Source of the DNA: Fonsecaea monophora
Taxonomy: Eukaryota > Ascomycota > Eurotiomycetes > Chaetothyriales > Herpotrichiellaceae
NCBI RefSeq assembly: GCF_001642475.1
Contig: NW_019173934.1
Coordinates: 1 to 64,000, forward strand
Length of the DNA: 64,000 nucleotides
Direction: 5' to 3'
The translations under genes were made by a program, and so were the position numbers. The notes beneath the pieces were generated by a model. That model saw only the letters and a list, made by a program, of their open reading frames with translations, was not told the origin of the DNA and made no database searches. Below, in pieces: positions 11,678 to 24,900 of the stretch (positions within the stretch are counted from its first letter, which is position 1; every line of letters starts with the position of its first letter).

Positions 11678-13895
11678 ACGCGGCTAGAGTTGCAACTCTC
11701 GAGCAACAGATGGAAGGCTTGTAACCTAGCGATTGTTGTATTGTGGGCACTTGCCAGCAGGATGACCATGTCGGCACAAGCGCTATGATGGAGGGATATG
11801 GCCTTGATAGTTTCGCAATGAGGGAAAGCATATTTACAACGTTTGTCAGGATGCTATTTTCGAGGTGGGCAGGTTCGACAGTGGGGCGCCATCACACCAG
11901 TTTTTTCCCAAGGACAAATCTGAAAAGGATGAAAAAAATAATCAAAGAGTTGCCATCTTGAATCTAGACATTCCCACCTGTTAGCAGCAACGATATCAAT
12001 GTAAGATGCTAAGGACTGGGGGAGAGAGTATGTTGAAGTTGGCAGTTGGTTGGGGATTTGACGCCAAGACCGAGGTGTTTCACGTGATTACCACGTGCCA
12101 GTGAGAAACTCTGTCCCCACATCTCAGACATATAAGCGGCTTGGCATCTCGGCGACTTTGCTGCTAACGTAAGTCGATCCCTCCAGGGCGCGCCACTGTC
12201 CAACAAGCGCCACCAACCAACAAGAAGAATAATCCAGAGTCATTTCGGCTCAACGAGTAATAGGTGATTACTCGATACCCGTCCAGATTGGTCTGCCTGC
12301 TCCCTAGTTAGGTAGCCGTGATAATGAATAGGCTATCCCGAACGAGGACTCCGTCGCGAGATGCGGCGACGCCGCCACTCAGAGATTGTTGGGCATCTTC
12401 TTGTACAAGGCACCAACAGACCCCTGGTGAATGTGTACATACGTGGCGAGACCATGGCCGCGGATAAAATGTGGGTCTCTTTACGTCTCCGCGCGTCGGC
12501 AATAGGTTGGTGATGACGACACCTGGCCATGTTGTTCTGGTCGCTCGCAGGACCATCATTTTCGCGAGAATGCAACCCTTGTCTTGACAATTCCTTGCCT
12601 GGAAGATACCATCGTCTTCACTCATCGTCAATGTAAGATGGTTGTATCTCGGAGGGTCATCCCGGTCGTCAAGGCCGACTCCACAAAGCCTGTGGACTGC
12701 AAGTTCAGTGTCAGGATACGAGCATGACATCTACGTGCCATAGAAAGACCCAGAGGGTCGACATTTTGATTGCTCGAGCCTCGAATGCCCAAGATTGCCT
12801 GGAGCGAGACTTACTCTCGAGCCTTTTGTCTGTCAGCCTATTTGTTGTTCCGTTTGCACAAACCTTCACGCCGGCGACTCGTGTGTTAAATAGGCATTCT
12901 TGGGACTTTCGAGACCCGTGACTCATCATATTCAGGCTTCCGGATGATGGAGGCAGGGAGCGACGCGTAGATAGCCTTCTCAGAGACACCTTGTAAATGT
13001 AAACTGCAGGAAAACTTCTCCAAGCATGCGGACAGTGCAAGGATGAGGGAGGGGAATGAGATAGCGGCACTGAGTATATATGTGGTCGGGGATGTTGAAG
13101 CACTTCCTAAGAGGCGCAGTCCCTATCTAATTGGCGGAAATGAAAGTATAAGTAGGAATTCCGACACATTGAGTCCTTCATGATCCCAGGAGTTCATGGC
13201 GTCTTCTGGTGTGGTACATTGCTTGCCCCAAAAGTACCCGTCCCACTGAGTGCATGAAAGAACCAAAGTGCCTTTTCCTCATTCGATTCGGCGGAGAAGA
13301 AGTAGAAAATGGCGGGGTCCAAGGGATAATTATCTTACTCTCATTTACTCCCTCTTTAAGAATGCTGAGTCGCCGAAAGGATGAGAAGAACGGTGGGTGT
13401 GACGGACACGATCTAGGACTCGACCCACTGAAAAGGCTGACCAATCGGATAGTGATCATGTGACGCCGGCCCGGAAGGCTCCCCTCCACTTCAGGAGTCA
13501 ATCTCTTTCATTCCTGCACGACAAGTTTGACATTCTCGTCCCATCTTCAAGCCTGGCTCCGGTCGACAAGTCCCACGTCTCTTAAAATGTAAAAATCGAC
13601 TTCCCATCCATGATTCACACTGTGTGGAGGCGTTGAATTGCCTGGCCACCTCAGTTGGCAGGTGGCCCTCTGGGCAGGGTCGATTAAATCGGTGGACGCC
13701 AGATCATTGGCTGACCAGGCCATAACGCCCTTCAGGCACAGATGAATGAAGGGAGGCGGTGCACTGAACGACCCTGGCCTCGGATCTATATATTGCTGCT
13801 CTTTCTCGCCCTGATGCATTGAGTTCGACACGCAGCCCAGCATATCGCCCTCCTTTGACCTAACGAACCCCAAACACATCAAACACTTCTACACG
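11678..13895. other. Intergenic region, P450 to HET gene
   Basis: About 2.2 kb in which I support no gene. Open frames on the minus strand at 12308-12730 and 12711-13103 lack domains and look like chance frames. The region upstream of 13896 presumably holds the HET-gene promoter. Confidence 0.45.
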
Positions 13896-16138
13896 ATGCC
13901 CGCGCAACAAGGCACTATGCTATGTAACGCATGTACCGACCTGATGTCGGTGGTTAAGACACATCCACCAGGTAGCTGGATCGGCACCAAGCCAGCACTC
14001 TTTGAACATCCAGTGGGGCCGAATGAATGGGCTGGCTCTCACCACATACATGTGGGCGACTTCTACGAGGCGGTTCAGCGAGGGTGTTACATCTGCTGGA
14101 CCATCTATAGAGACTGCAGTACCGAGCTTCGAGAACAATCGCGTGCATTCCGCACGTTTTACCAACTCCGTGCATTGGACGCGGATGGCACCTTACCTCA
14201 CCTAGAGGACCATTACGAGTTAGAATTTACTACCGAGATCTTAAATGGAGAGGCACCCATCGCTAAGCAACAGGTTTTTGATTGCAGTGGCCTTTTCAAA
14301 ATCCTCCCCAAAAATGGTGATTGTTCCCCCGCTGACCTACCATCAGTTCTTTGACTGACCCATCTTTCTCAGAGATATCTGCATCGGGGGAACCACTCGC
14401 TTTAACACCAAACACTTTTTCGGGCAAATGTAAAGACCAGGTTCGGCAGTGGCTTGACAATTGTCGTGTCACGCACGTTCGATGTAACCAAGACTGGCGA
14501 ACCGGTGACGGTTCTCCCGCCCGCTTATTGCGTATCGACTCAGCATCTGGGGACACGTTTCGGTTAGAGGCCTTTGCAAATAACACTCGACCTCCCAGAT
14601 ATGTTACACTGAGTCATTGCTGGGGAGCCGGAACGGCAGTCACGTTGACTACAGAAAATCAATCACGCTTAACGACAGAGTGGTCTCGGATCAACTCGCT
14701 TCCAAAGAGATTTCAGGATGCTATGGAGATTGCCAGGTGGATGGGAGTTGACTACATCTGGATTGATGCGTTATGCATCATTCAGAACTCTCGGGACGAT
14801 TGGCTTGCGGAGAGCACAAAAATGGGCGATATTTATACGAACTCGTTTTGCAATATTGCGGCCACGAGCGCCGACCCTCAACAAGGATGTTTTACAGAGA
14901 GGCTCGTCTATATGGTGGAGCCATATCCCTTACCAAACCCCCAACTACAAGACGGAGAAAAGACATATGTCATTGGTTACGACGACTTTTGGAGCAACAG
15001 CCTCTCCGACACGGCTCTGCACACCCGAGGGTGGGTTCTTCAAGAACGCTTGCTAAGTCCACGTACGATCCATTTCGGGCAGGAGCAAATCTTCTGGGAG
15101 TGCCGGTGTGAGATGGCCTGCGAAGCATATCCTGATGGCATCCCCGAGCAGTTTCACAACCGGAAAATGCACGCTTGGAGGCAGGCAGACAAAATCCTCG
15201 ACCCAGCCTATAAGCAACCCTCGGAATTGTCCCTGTTGTCGAAATATCTACCACGATTTCTCTCAAATTGGTTCACCACGGGCTCGAAAGTGGATGATCC
15301 GTATTGGGTATATGAAGTTTGGAGCAGGATCGTCGAGGCGTACATGGAATGCAAACTGACCTATGGCGAGGACAAACTCGTCGCGATCTCGGGTATTGCC
15401 CAAAAAGTCGCCGAAGCCACAGATGAACGATACCTTGCTGGGCTGTGGGACAATGCCATGCTACCTCAGAGTCTGCTCTGGTGCGTCTTGGGCCGAAGAC
15501 AAGCTGACGGTACTCCATCATTGAGAAGTGCTTCAGCAGGAGAACCCGACTATCGGGCACCATCCTGGTCTTGGGCGTCACTGGAAGCCAAGGTCATCTG
15601 GAACTGGCCCGCCAAGTGTGAACAGATTGTCATCGACGTTCTGAGCACAGACATCGAACAGCCTGAGGGAAGCAGAATGGCCAAGGTTTCCTATGCACAG
15701 ATGAAGATTCGAGGCGTTCTGGTCGAGGCTTGTCTCCAGGTCGCAAGTCGGGATGTGGATGGAGAACCCGAAGAGGACGGACTCTATACGTTGGTGCTCA
15801 ACAGTCACGCCCACTCCGATGACGTGCGACATTACTCAATGGATCCCACCATCTACCTCGACACCCCGATGATGCCAGACTCCGATTGCATGGATGTATT
15901 CCTACTCCCAATTTGCACACAGTGGCAGGGACGATCTGGAGTGGAGGCAACAGCCCTGGCTGGCCTGCTGTTGAGAAAGGTGATATCGACTACAGGCGGG
16001 ACAATGTACGAGAGAATGGGGATCTTTGGGCTGGACCACGATCAGGCTCACGCGTTGTGTGGCTCTCGCCCTGACGAACCCCGGTCTATCGAAAATGCGT
16101 TGAGGAGGATGAGGCGAGAAGATCTATGTCTCATATGA
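13896..16138 (+). CDS. Heterokaryon-incompatibility (HET) domain protein
   Basis: HET proteins act in fungal non-self recognition and can trigger programmed cell death when incompatible hyphae fuse. Two exons (13896-14316 and 14373-16138) joined by a 56-nt intron give 728 residues. The N-terminal about 130 residues include CNACTDLM and a CYICWTIYRD segment seen in many HET proteins. The HET domain follows, with the hallmark motifs YVTLSHCWG, DYIWIDALCIIQ, a DDW acidic turn, FCNIAATSA and TRGWVLQERLLSPRTIHF. The C-terminal third contains APSWSWASL, also usual in the family. No NACHT, ankyrin or WD repeats follow, so this is a stand-alone HET protein. Assignment is firm; the specific incompatibility role is not known. 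Confidence 0.94.
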
Positions 16139-18673
16139 TGGAGGGCAACATGGGCACTTCAAGTTTCATTCTCCCTCAGACTGAAATGCTCCATACAGTG
16201 CTTCATGCTGGATTCTGCATCTTCCTCTCCCATCACCTGGACCATTGATTTTATATTTCTTGGGCAGGGGTGTTCAGGGGGGAGAGGGCAACCATGGGAG
16301 GAAAAGTTTGTATGGTTATTGTATTTTTACATATATCTCATGTAGCCTTAGCTTCCATATACGTAGCCTATACATAGCAGGTGCTTGGGCTCTATACAGA
16401 GACCTGAGGACCATTAACAATGTACCAAAACAGAATGCAACAAGTTTGGAATACACCCTTCATTATCGAAGAAACCAAGGAGATAATATTATGGCTGAGG
16501 AAAAGCAGGCGCAGAGACAACAAATTGACGACCGGATCGAACGAGTAGATTTGGGGAAATCAATGTCGCAGCTTCTTCGGATGGCTGCTGTGGGCGGGAG
16601 CTGAGGCCGGGTCCTCTGCACACAGACAAACTTTCACCCACCGACACTTTTTCAGATTTTCATCACGCCTTGATCCCCATCTAGATCTTCATGCATCCTA
16701 CGCATTTCGGATATCCTTGCCTCCCGTTCGATTTCGGTGAAATATCCACCAAGGGCGTGAAGTGGAAGGGTGTGCTGTCTTCTGTACAGGCTGCGACATG
16801 CGGTGTGGAAGAGTGACCGCAGCGAACATTCACCGTCGTCCCAACCCTCCTCAGGTCTCTGATTTACGGGGGAACTCACCCTTATATGAGCTCAGGCACT
16901 GACACTGAACGATCTAGAACCCCAATTCTAGGCTAGAAAGCCCATCACGCCCATCACAATCGACCTGCTGGTTGAGGCAAAGATTGTCATGCAGCCCAAC
17001 CGCGCCAATGCAAGCCACACAAAAGGTCCTTGGAACTTTTGTCCGCCTGATCTGTTGAGCAACCGAGTCCCTGGAAGTTCAGGGCATCTTTCCACAGCAC
17101 CCCTTTCACTCAGCTACACCGAAACAAAGGCTCATACCACTCAAAAAATTGCTATGGAATTCCTGCCTTGTGGATGTCAAACAGGTTTTGCTGTGGTACA
17201 GGCGTCGAAGGTTAGCTGAACATTTCAACTACCTCAGATTGCCTACGCGATGGAAAGGGGACCTTTGCACACTTCCAAGCGCAGAAGAGCTGCACAGCCC
17301 CTGTGCCGGCCCCAACCAGCTGCAGCCCTGATAGTTCCCTTGCACCACTCAGAAGCACCACAGCAAGCCTCTAGGCCCTTAACGAGCGCCACCAGGGCCC
17401 TTCAGCCCGCCAAAGTCATGGCTATCTGCATGTCCAACACACATGGAACACCAAAGGGCACGGAGAAGGAGAAAATTTGAGCAAAAGGTCTGTCTTTCAG
17501 CCATGGATTGTGATATAATCGATCCCCTGTTGGTGTTCAACAGTTTAAGATGGTCTGATATTTGGAGAGATTTCCATAAACATATATCGTCACGGTCGTC
17601 CCCGTTCTTCTCATGATTCCTGGATTCGTCTTTGCCAAATGATGTTGAGCTGCCACTTAGCATGCCTCGAGGGTACACACAAAACACAAGTGTTTTACGG
17701 AATCTCTCAGGCACTGCTATTTCTGCTGCTTGCAAAGGTTCCAGCTTCCATCGTTCAAGGTTGCGCATTTGCGTACTTGTGCATTTCCTCCACAGGCTTA
17801 CGTCCGTCTCTTCTCCTTCGGACCACCGATGGTCTGCACTTTTGCACAGGACCGCCCTTCACACTCATGTGTGTTTGGTGATGAATGAACTGCAGGCCCC
17901 TCCAAAGACCCCTCCGGCATTCTGGCCCCCTCAGTCCGCTCGACCTTTGGACTCAACCAGCACAGACTTAGCGGCCTCTTCCTCGAAAATGAGTCCCTCT
18001 GCCGACTCTTCCTTTCTCGTCCAATCAACCTCGACGGTACGAGGGACTCATGTCCCCACTGCTCGGCACTCTGTCACTGGTCAGCACTCATGGTCAGACG
18101 CATACTCGGCCTGGGTATGATGGTGTTACCCAAGAGGAAATGGTCCCAAAAAAGAATAGCGTCGTCCTGCTGCTCTATTCGAGGGACGAATCTAGCTTTA
18201 TCGAGATGTAAGACCATTGGGCGTTTGATACTGGTACAAGACGTGTTCGTTACGCGGTTTTGGGAGGTAATTATCGATGGTAAAGCGCCATGAATGTTGA
18301 GTACACCAACCATGCCGCTGCCCAACATGCAGTGTTCGGGACTCTTCATCATCTTGGTTTGGCTGTCTTTTTTCGTTCCTCATCCCAACCCGTCCCCCAC
18401 AATATTCACTGTCCCATTCCCTTTGTACACGATCCCCTCCTCAATACTTTCCATCGTTCATCAACCTATCTTCTCTTCTCTCCTCAAGTCTACCTGTTGT
18501 CATCTCTGATCTCGCTGTCTTGTATCACTCCTCAACATTTGCTACAGCAAGTTATTCTTCAAAACACTTCAGACGCACACACAACCAATCCGCTGGACAG
18601 TTCTAGTTCCGGTCATATCTCGACCGTCTGGTCTCGGACATTCTTGCTGTTGATGCAAATTCTCACTCTGACG
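16139..18673. other. Intergenic region, HET gene to zinc-finger gene
   Basis: About 2.5 kb with no supported gene. The last kilobase is C/T-rich with many CTC and TCC tracts, as in a long fungal promoter or 5' leader of the zinc-finger gene. A 162-codon frame at 17632-18120 has low-complexity Ser/Pro composition and no domain, and was not called. Confidence 0.45.
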
Positions 18674-19350
18674 ATGTCTTCGTTCATGAACATGCCCATC
18701 CATCCTCCACCAACTGGTCAAGGCAATAACACCTCCCTTCCGAAGCAACCTTTCTCTCGTTTTGCGTCCGCTTTGGTGAGCCCTTCTGCGAACATCAGCT
18801 CGATGTCGCCTGCGTCACCACCGGCTGCGTACTCCTTAGGCCGCACAGAAAACTCCTTGACTACACAAATTGCACAAGCTCCTTCTCCGAGCACACCGAA
18901 TTCCAAGTGCCGATGCAGCCATGGTAATGGGTACTATGATGACGGGGAGATGACTCCCAAACAACGTAAGTCTCGCTCTGTTCTTCGGAGGCCATGTGTC
19001 CAATCTCTAATGACCCCTAAGGTTCAGAGGCCGAAAAAAGGGTCATTGACGAGATTGGCGGCCTCTTCTGCGACTGCGGCAAGTTCTTTGCCGGCAAATA
19101 CGCAAAGACCAACCTGACCCGCCACCTTCGCGAGCAAGGCACTCGCCTTCGATGCACCTACTGTCAGAGCGAGTTCGCTCGTCCCGGAAATCTCCACAAC
19201 CATATCCTAGAGAAGCACCCGCAGCAGGTGTGCACGCATTGCGGCATGGTCCCTCCTCAACGGTTCAAGTGTCCAAAGTGCTCGCGGGTCTTTCAAACCA
19301 TGGATGATTTGCACCGACACTTGCACACGAAACATCGAAATGATCGCTAA
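18674..19350 (+). CDS. C2H2 zinc-finger protein
   Basis: The spliced model has two exons (18674-18965 and 19022-19350) joined by a 56-nt GTAAGT..AG intron and encodes 206 residues. The N-terminal half is Ser/Pro-rich and disordered. The C-terminal half carries zinc fingers. The first is degenerate (CDCGKFF followed by NLTRHLREQG). The second is a clean C2H2 finger (CTYC, then GNLHNHILEKH). After CTHCGMVPPQR comes a third, CPKC followed by DDLHRHLHTKH. It is probably a nuclear DNA-binding protein; targets are unknown. The open frame extends upstream to 18290, but that part reads as leader, so the ATG at 18674 (MSSFMNM) is preferred; 18653 is an alternative. Confidence 0.8.
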
Positions 19351-22300
19351 GGATTGCGACCGCTTTACGTTACTTCTGCAGCCACGATACCCGCGACGTA
19401 TGATATCTCACCCTTTTTTATTCTGGAGACAAGGACAGCATGAGCATGAGCATCGGTGCTGGATTCCAGAGGCATACATAGGAAGGGCCCACCGTACTTT
19501 GAGACTTGGTTTTTCTTCTGGCGATAGGGTTGGTTTTGCTTTGCTCGAGATGGGGTTTGGGACAAAATGGTGTTTTCTCAAAACATTTTGGTACATACTT
19601 CTACACGTACCACGGCCCGGATGATTCGACTACCAGCACAGGGATGATGAGATGTGCCGGCCAAGAGTCTGGCCAAAAACTTTTTGCGATGTGCCACCAG
19701 ATATCGATACTTTTTACCTATTGACAATTGATTTTTCTACTATGGGCTGTCTCGACTTGCTGCTCGAGTATTTTGAAGTTCCAAACTTCGACTTCGACTT
19801 CGACTTCGACCTCCGCACCTACACTTTTCAATCTCTCTTCGTCGCCCGAGGTCCATTTAGATGATCACCCTCTGAGAAGTAACTTCCCCCTGCTTAGGTT
19901 TTTTCGCATCTCGTCCACTTTTCTGCAGATCGAACTGCAGAATACTAATATGAAGCAAACGCCTACAAATTTACATTTGGGTGAGCGTGCTGCTACAGAC
20001 ACCCCGAAGAAGGGAAGGGGGAGGGGGGCCGGCGAAAGGACTCATAGAGGGGAGAGAGGCTTCGGAGGCCAGAAGGAAAGGGCCTGGAATGTCTACAAGT
20101 AGGTAAACTCTGAAGGCCCCCGGAGCGAGTGCCCTTGGGGGGTGTACGAGGTAGATGCCTCTAAAGATGTCCTCCCCGAGGAAGAGGCTGGGTGGGTGGT
20201 GTATTCGTTAAATGACTTCGCCTTATAGGGCTCTTTGGGGGGGAAGGGATATGGGCGACGATCCCCTATAAGGGAGCCTAGAAGATAGGCTATTTGGGGG
20301 GCACACGGGGGCTACAGTTTAGGCGCTGTAGGCGGTCTAGGTAGGTAGGTGCTTGCATGCATAGTTATCTACGAGTAGGTCGGTAGGCAGGTCGAGAACG
20401 AGCTTGTAGGTAACTACATACAGACGTGCTAAGGTGGCGTTCAGCGCTGTGGTGCGTTGTCTTGCGGGGCGGTACGGGCCATGAGCAGAGAAGGAAAGGA
20501 AGGGATCGACCGAGCCACTGACCAGCCGGACGGAGGAGAGCAGAGCAGAGGGAAGAATGACGAGTGACGAGCTGAAGGAGGCGGAACAGGAAGGTGACAC
20601 GGCATGGCATGGCGGGCACTGCGCAGCTCTGCTCTACTCTACTCTGCTCTGCACAGCCAGTCCAGCCACTAACAAGCACTCCTCCTTCGTACACCAGCTT
20701 GCACACTGCAATGGGAATGAAGAGTGACGAGTGACGAGTGACGCAGCACAAGGAGAGGGTGGCGAGACCCAAGCCCCAGACAACCAACTCCAAGCTAAGC
20801 CATGCATCAGGGTGGGTATAGCTTTGGCTTTGGCTTCAGCGTTGGCTCGTAGATATCTGTCACAAATACATACTCGGTATATACTCGTAATCTTGGCCAT
20901 GGATGGATGGACCATCAATCTGCTACCCAAGGAAATCTGGTGGGATGGGATGAGATGGGAGGGGACGGAGGACGGGCACGGGGACGGAGAGAGTGGTTTG
21001 GATTTCCATATCGAGTAGGTGAGGAGATTCGCTGGGCTGGGGGGCCAGAACTCAACGTTCTCGGCGAGGTGACGAGGTGCGAACATAGGTACGTATGTAG
21101 CTATGATGCCGACCAGCGCATTTACATTTGCCCCCCGACGTAGGTTCGTAGGCACGTAGGTGCCAGGTACAGGTAGGGTTGGGGGGGGGCGGAGGGGGGC
21201 ATGTCTAGAAAATTACGGGGATAAAAGCGGCGAAGTACAGTTGAGGAAAGTAAATATAGTTCCGGTAACGACGAGACGGTACGGAGAAGACTAGGTGTTG
21301 GGTGCTGGGTTCTGCTGGGCCGGGACAAAAAAAAAAAAGGGAAATAATGCAGAACCCGAGGAGCATGTGCGTGTGCGTGTGCTTGTGTGTCGGTCGGAGA
21401 TAAATCCATAACGGTTGAGGAAAAAGGCAAACAAAGCAGGTGACGCCCTACCGGGGATTATGAACAAAAGGCGATCAAACTGGGGGGGTTCGCGAACCAT
21501 TGACCTGGCAGCAAAGTCCACCGTTGACTGGCTGACAGGCAAGAATGACCCAGAACATTTCGACTCCTTTCTCCCTCTTTCTGTCTCTCTGTTTCTGTGC
21601 CTCCCCCCCGCGGTTCTCACGGTGGCTTGTTAGCCACTCGTGGGCTGAGCTGTGGCTTTTGGTTTCTGACACATTCACCCAAGAATGCCCGCTACGTCAG
21701 TGTACAGGACAAGGAGAATCTGGCTGTCTGTCGCCCGGTCGCCCTGTCACTCTCAATCAATAACCTTCGGGTGTTTCGGCGCGTTTGATCCTCTTCGCCA
21801 ACACCTTGCCCTCTCCTTTAGACATGAATCCTGACGGAGCGACCGAGGAACACGCGAATAGGAAAGAGGTGAAGTCTCGCAGAGTTGGACGTTCAATTGT
21901 GGGGCGACCAATTGGAAGGGACGTGGCAGGCTCAATCAAGCCAATTCCACCAGGCCGGGTCTTTAGATCGGTCGGCCACAATCTATGGGAGCTAGCCCAA
22001 GTGGGAATGGCAAGGGTAGCTTGGATGTCTCCACTCCCGTTGAACTGGCGGTACGGCTTTTTTTAAGCTTTCAAGTCCCTTGAAAAGACCGTGACAGGAC
22101 AGATGACAAGACAGGTACGGGTTATATTTCAATACGAGGTAAGAAATAAATGAGATGCGACGGTGATATTGAGTCCCTACCTCTCCTTCCATCTACCCCT
22201 TGGTATGACGCTGGGCTTGGCATAACACTACAAGCTCCCTCTGGGCACTCGTAGAGAGGAGCTCAGCTTGTCAGCCCGTTGGGTTCGTTGAAAAGAGCCC

Positions 22301-23853
22301 GCTTATTCCCAGGTCATGCGGAGTTTGGGGGTCAGATCCCCACCCAGATTTTGCCACACAGGCAGAAACGTTGCTTAACAAACCTCCCCCTTCTGAGATC
22401 TATTCCTGGCGCCCAACTTTCCAGCGCGCAATGATCGTGTATCTCTGCTGTTTTTGGAGGTAGCTACTAACATTTCTGTCTTTATCTTGGCGATATTCGT
22501 ACGGATAAGTATATTTTTTCACGAAATCATTGGGGTTTGTTGTCGGCACAAGGCTGAAGATTAGATAAGCTTTATTAGTCATGCAGGGAAGGAAGGAGTT
22601 AGAGGGAAGAAGCGAGGGAGGCAAAGCAGGGAGCACCCTGAAACGCAGGGGTTGCTGGACCTTTTCCTCCTCGAGCTTTGCTTCAACCAGTGAGCGTCCG
22701 CGAAGCAGGAGGAAAAACAGGGAAATGGCATCGTCTCCTCTACCCACCCAAGCACCCTCCCACCCACCAGTATACCACTACCGGGTACGGAGTACGCACC
22801 GAGGACAAAGGCGAGGGACCAAAATAGGTTCAGGGATGAATAATAATAATGGACTCTCCCCAAGAAAATAGCTTACGCGATCGCACAGTCTCTGATCAAG
22901 TCATTGATTGACGGCTCGCTTCCCCTTGCTCTGGGTGACTACTCGTGTGGACAAAAGCCGTAATCCTGACATTCAACCGAGTCCTGATTGACGATAAGCT
23001 TAGATATCAAGCCCTCCGATTGGCGCTGCTGGTGGTTAAGCTACTTTCTTCAGCAGTCCCTCGCCCCACCCCACCGTTCGGCAGAAGAGGCTCTTGCTGC
23101 TCTCCCCACTCCACTGCTCGTACAAACACACCACGGTGCACAGGTTTCATGGGGTTTACTTGACGAGAGCTCCGCGAAGATGGAGTGGCAACTGGTTTGT
23201 CCACTATGCTGCACAGTCCCATGGGCTATTGACGTGTGACATGGGTTTGACCATCCGATAGCAGGAGGCGACACTTGTCTTCAGGACTCTAGATTGTCCA
23301 AAATGTGTAGTGCTGTAGATCTTGGTTGTTTGAGATTTGAAGAGACTTGGCCTGGGGATAACGGATGGTCCGAGGAGTGACCACGAATATAACACGGGCG
23401 TACTCGGTACTCGGTTTCGTATGCCAACAGCGTCCCATTGGAACTGGAGCTGTAGGTGAGGAACAGTTTAGAGCGGCGAAAGGCTTCTCGTCGTGTCTTT
23501 CACTCGCCTATGGTGAGTCTGTAGGGTGTTGAGGCTCCGAACAAGTCTCATGATACTGTACTCTGATTGTCAGTGTATTGACAAGTCCAAGATGCTACAA
23601 AGAGGATACGTGAGAGGGTTGGCAGATCTGTAGAACATTCTGGTGTAAAAGCGGCGGTGGCACGTGAGCGGCTCTGCGACAGCCTCGTGATGAAATTCAC
23701 CTCCGCACCCAGCGCCCTCACGAGGTGTCAGTGTCGCACCCAAATTCCACCGTCCACGCTCCACGATTGATATCTTGATGAGTTGACAGGCCGATTGATG
23801 ATTGTCACAAGAGGCTATCCCAGGTTTGAACCTCGCATCAGAAGCTAGCAGTC
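19351..23853. other. Gene-poor 4.5-kb region with low-complexity and G-rich tracts
   Basis: No gene could be supported on either strand. The stretch contains a (CTTCGA)n hexamer run (about 19784-19811), G-rich tracts (about 20013-20031, 20237-20246 and 21181-21199), repeated GTGACGA units (about 20558-20575 and 20722-20745) and (TGTGCG)-like runs (about 21366-21390). The many open frames are short, mutually overlapping and compositionally skewed. It could hold non-coding transcripts or long UTRs, which sequence alone does not show. Confidence 0.5.
19784..19811. repeat. (CTTCGA)n hexamer repeat
   Basis: Four to five tandem CTTCGA units lie in the 3' flank of the zinc-finger gene. A related (CTCGAC)n run occurs near 8646-8666. 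Confidence 0.8.
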
Positions 23854-24726
23854 ATGACGACCGCCACGCAAAATCCTCCGAGTTCGACGTATGTCCCACC
23901 ACACTCCTTCTCACTCGACAAAACGATGAGAACATCCCCCTCCCCTACCATGTGTTGAGTGACTGACGCGTCTCGCTCTTGCTCCAGGGTCTACGTCAAA
24001 AACCTCGAAGAGCGCATCAAGATCGAGCAGATGAAGACGGCCCTCACCGAGATCTTCTCCGAGTACGGCAACATCATCGATCTGGTGGCCAAGTCGAACC
24101 TCAAGGCCAAGGGCCAGGCGTTTGTGGTCTTTGACAAGCCGGAATCAGCCGCCAAGGCCATCGAGGAGATCAACGGCTTCGAGCTGTTCGACAAGCCCAT
24201 GCAGCTGGACTTCGCGCGCACGCGGTCCGACGCCACGGTGCTGCGCGAAGACGGCGAACACGGGCTCGAGAAGTGGAAGAGGACCAGGATCGCGGAGAAG
24301 GAGAGGCGCCAGGCCCTCGAGGCCACGCAGCAAAAGGTCCTCAAGAGGCCTGCTGCCGCCGCCGCTCCCGCCGAGCCCGCCGCACCAGGAGCTGGACTGT
24401 CCGCCCGCCCTGCGAAGGCGGCCAAGGGCGCAGGCCTCAAGGCTTCGGGCACCAACACCACGGCCATCATCCCCGATGAGTACCTCCCGCCCAACAAGAT
24501 TCTCTTCCTGCGGGATCTGCCGGACAGCTACGATGCAGACGGCCTGAGTCGGATATTCAGTCGTTTCGAAGGGTTCAAGGAAGTGCGCATGGTGCCTGGA
24601 CGAAAGGGCATTGCGTTTGTGGAATACGAGGCCGAGGCTGGCGCTATCAGTGCAAAGGAGGCGACGGCTGGTATGCAACTGGGTGATGAGGGCAAGGGAA
24701 TCAGGGTCACGTATCAACGAGCTTGA
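23854..24726 (+). CDS. U1A/U2B''-type snRNP protein with two RRMs
   Basis: This spliceosomal RNA-binding protein of the U1A/U2B''/SNF family binds a stem-loop of U1 or U2 snRNA. A short first exon (23854-23888) and a 739-nt second exon (23988-24726) give 257 residues. RRM1 (about residues 13-90) has RNP2 VYVKNL and RNP1 KGQAFVVF, with the family spacing and a D(F)ARTRSDATV tail after the last strand. An Ala/Pro-rich linker follows. RRM2 (about residues 180-257) has RNP2 ILFLRDL and RNP1 KGIAFVEY. The two-RRM layout joined by a flexible linker is that of U1A and U2B''. Fungi of this group often have one protein for both roles, so which snRNA it serves cannot be decided here. Confidence 0.93.
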
Positions 24727-24900
24727 GCAGGGGTGCTAGGCTGCGCTGGACTGCGCTACGGAAGTGTTATGATATGGTTGGGGCAAACTTCTACTGCTGC
24801 CAGCTATTGTATTTGATACCCATGCATGGATTCGGCTGGCGTTGAGGATAAAAAAGCATACAACATCTCGCAGGGTCATCTCATCCTGTGTCAAGTCACA

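Noticed and set aside
17632..18120. 162-codon plus-strand frame upstream of the zinc-finger gene
   Set aside because: Low-complexity Ser/Pro/His composition and no domain; more likely promoter or leader sequence.
22300..22360. GGGGGTCAGATCCCC as a possible tRNA T arm
   Set aside because: The loop lacks TTC and no acceptor or D arm is present.
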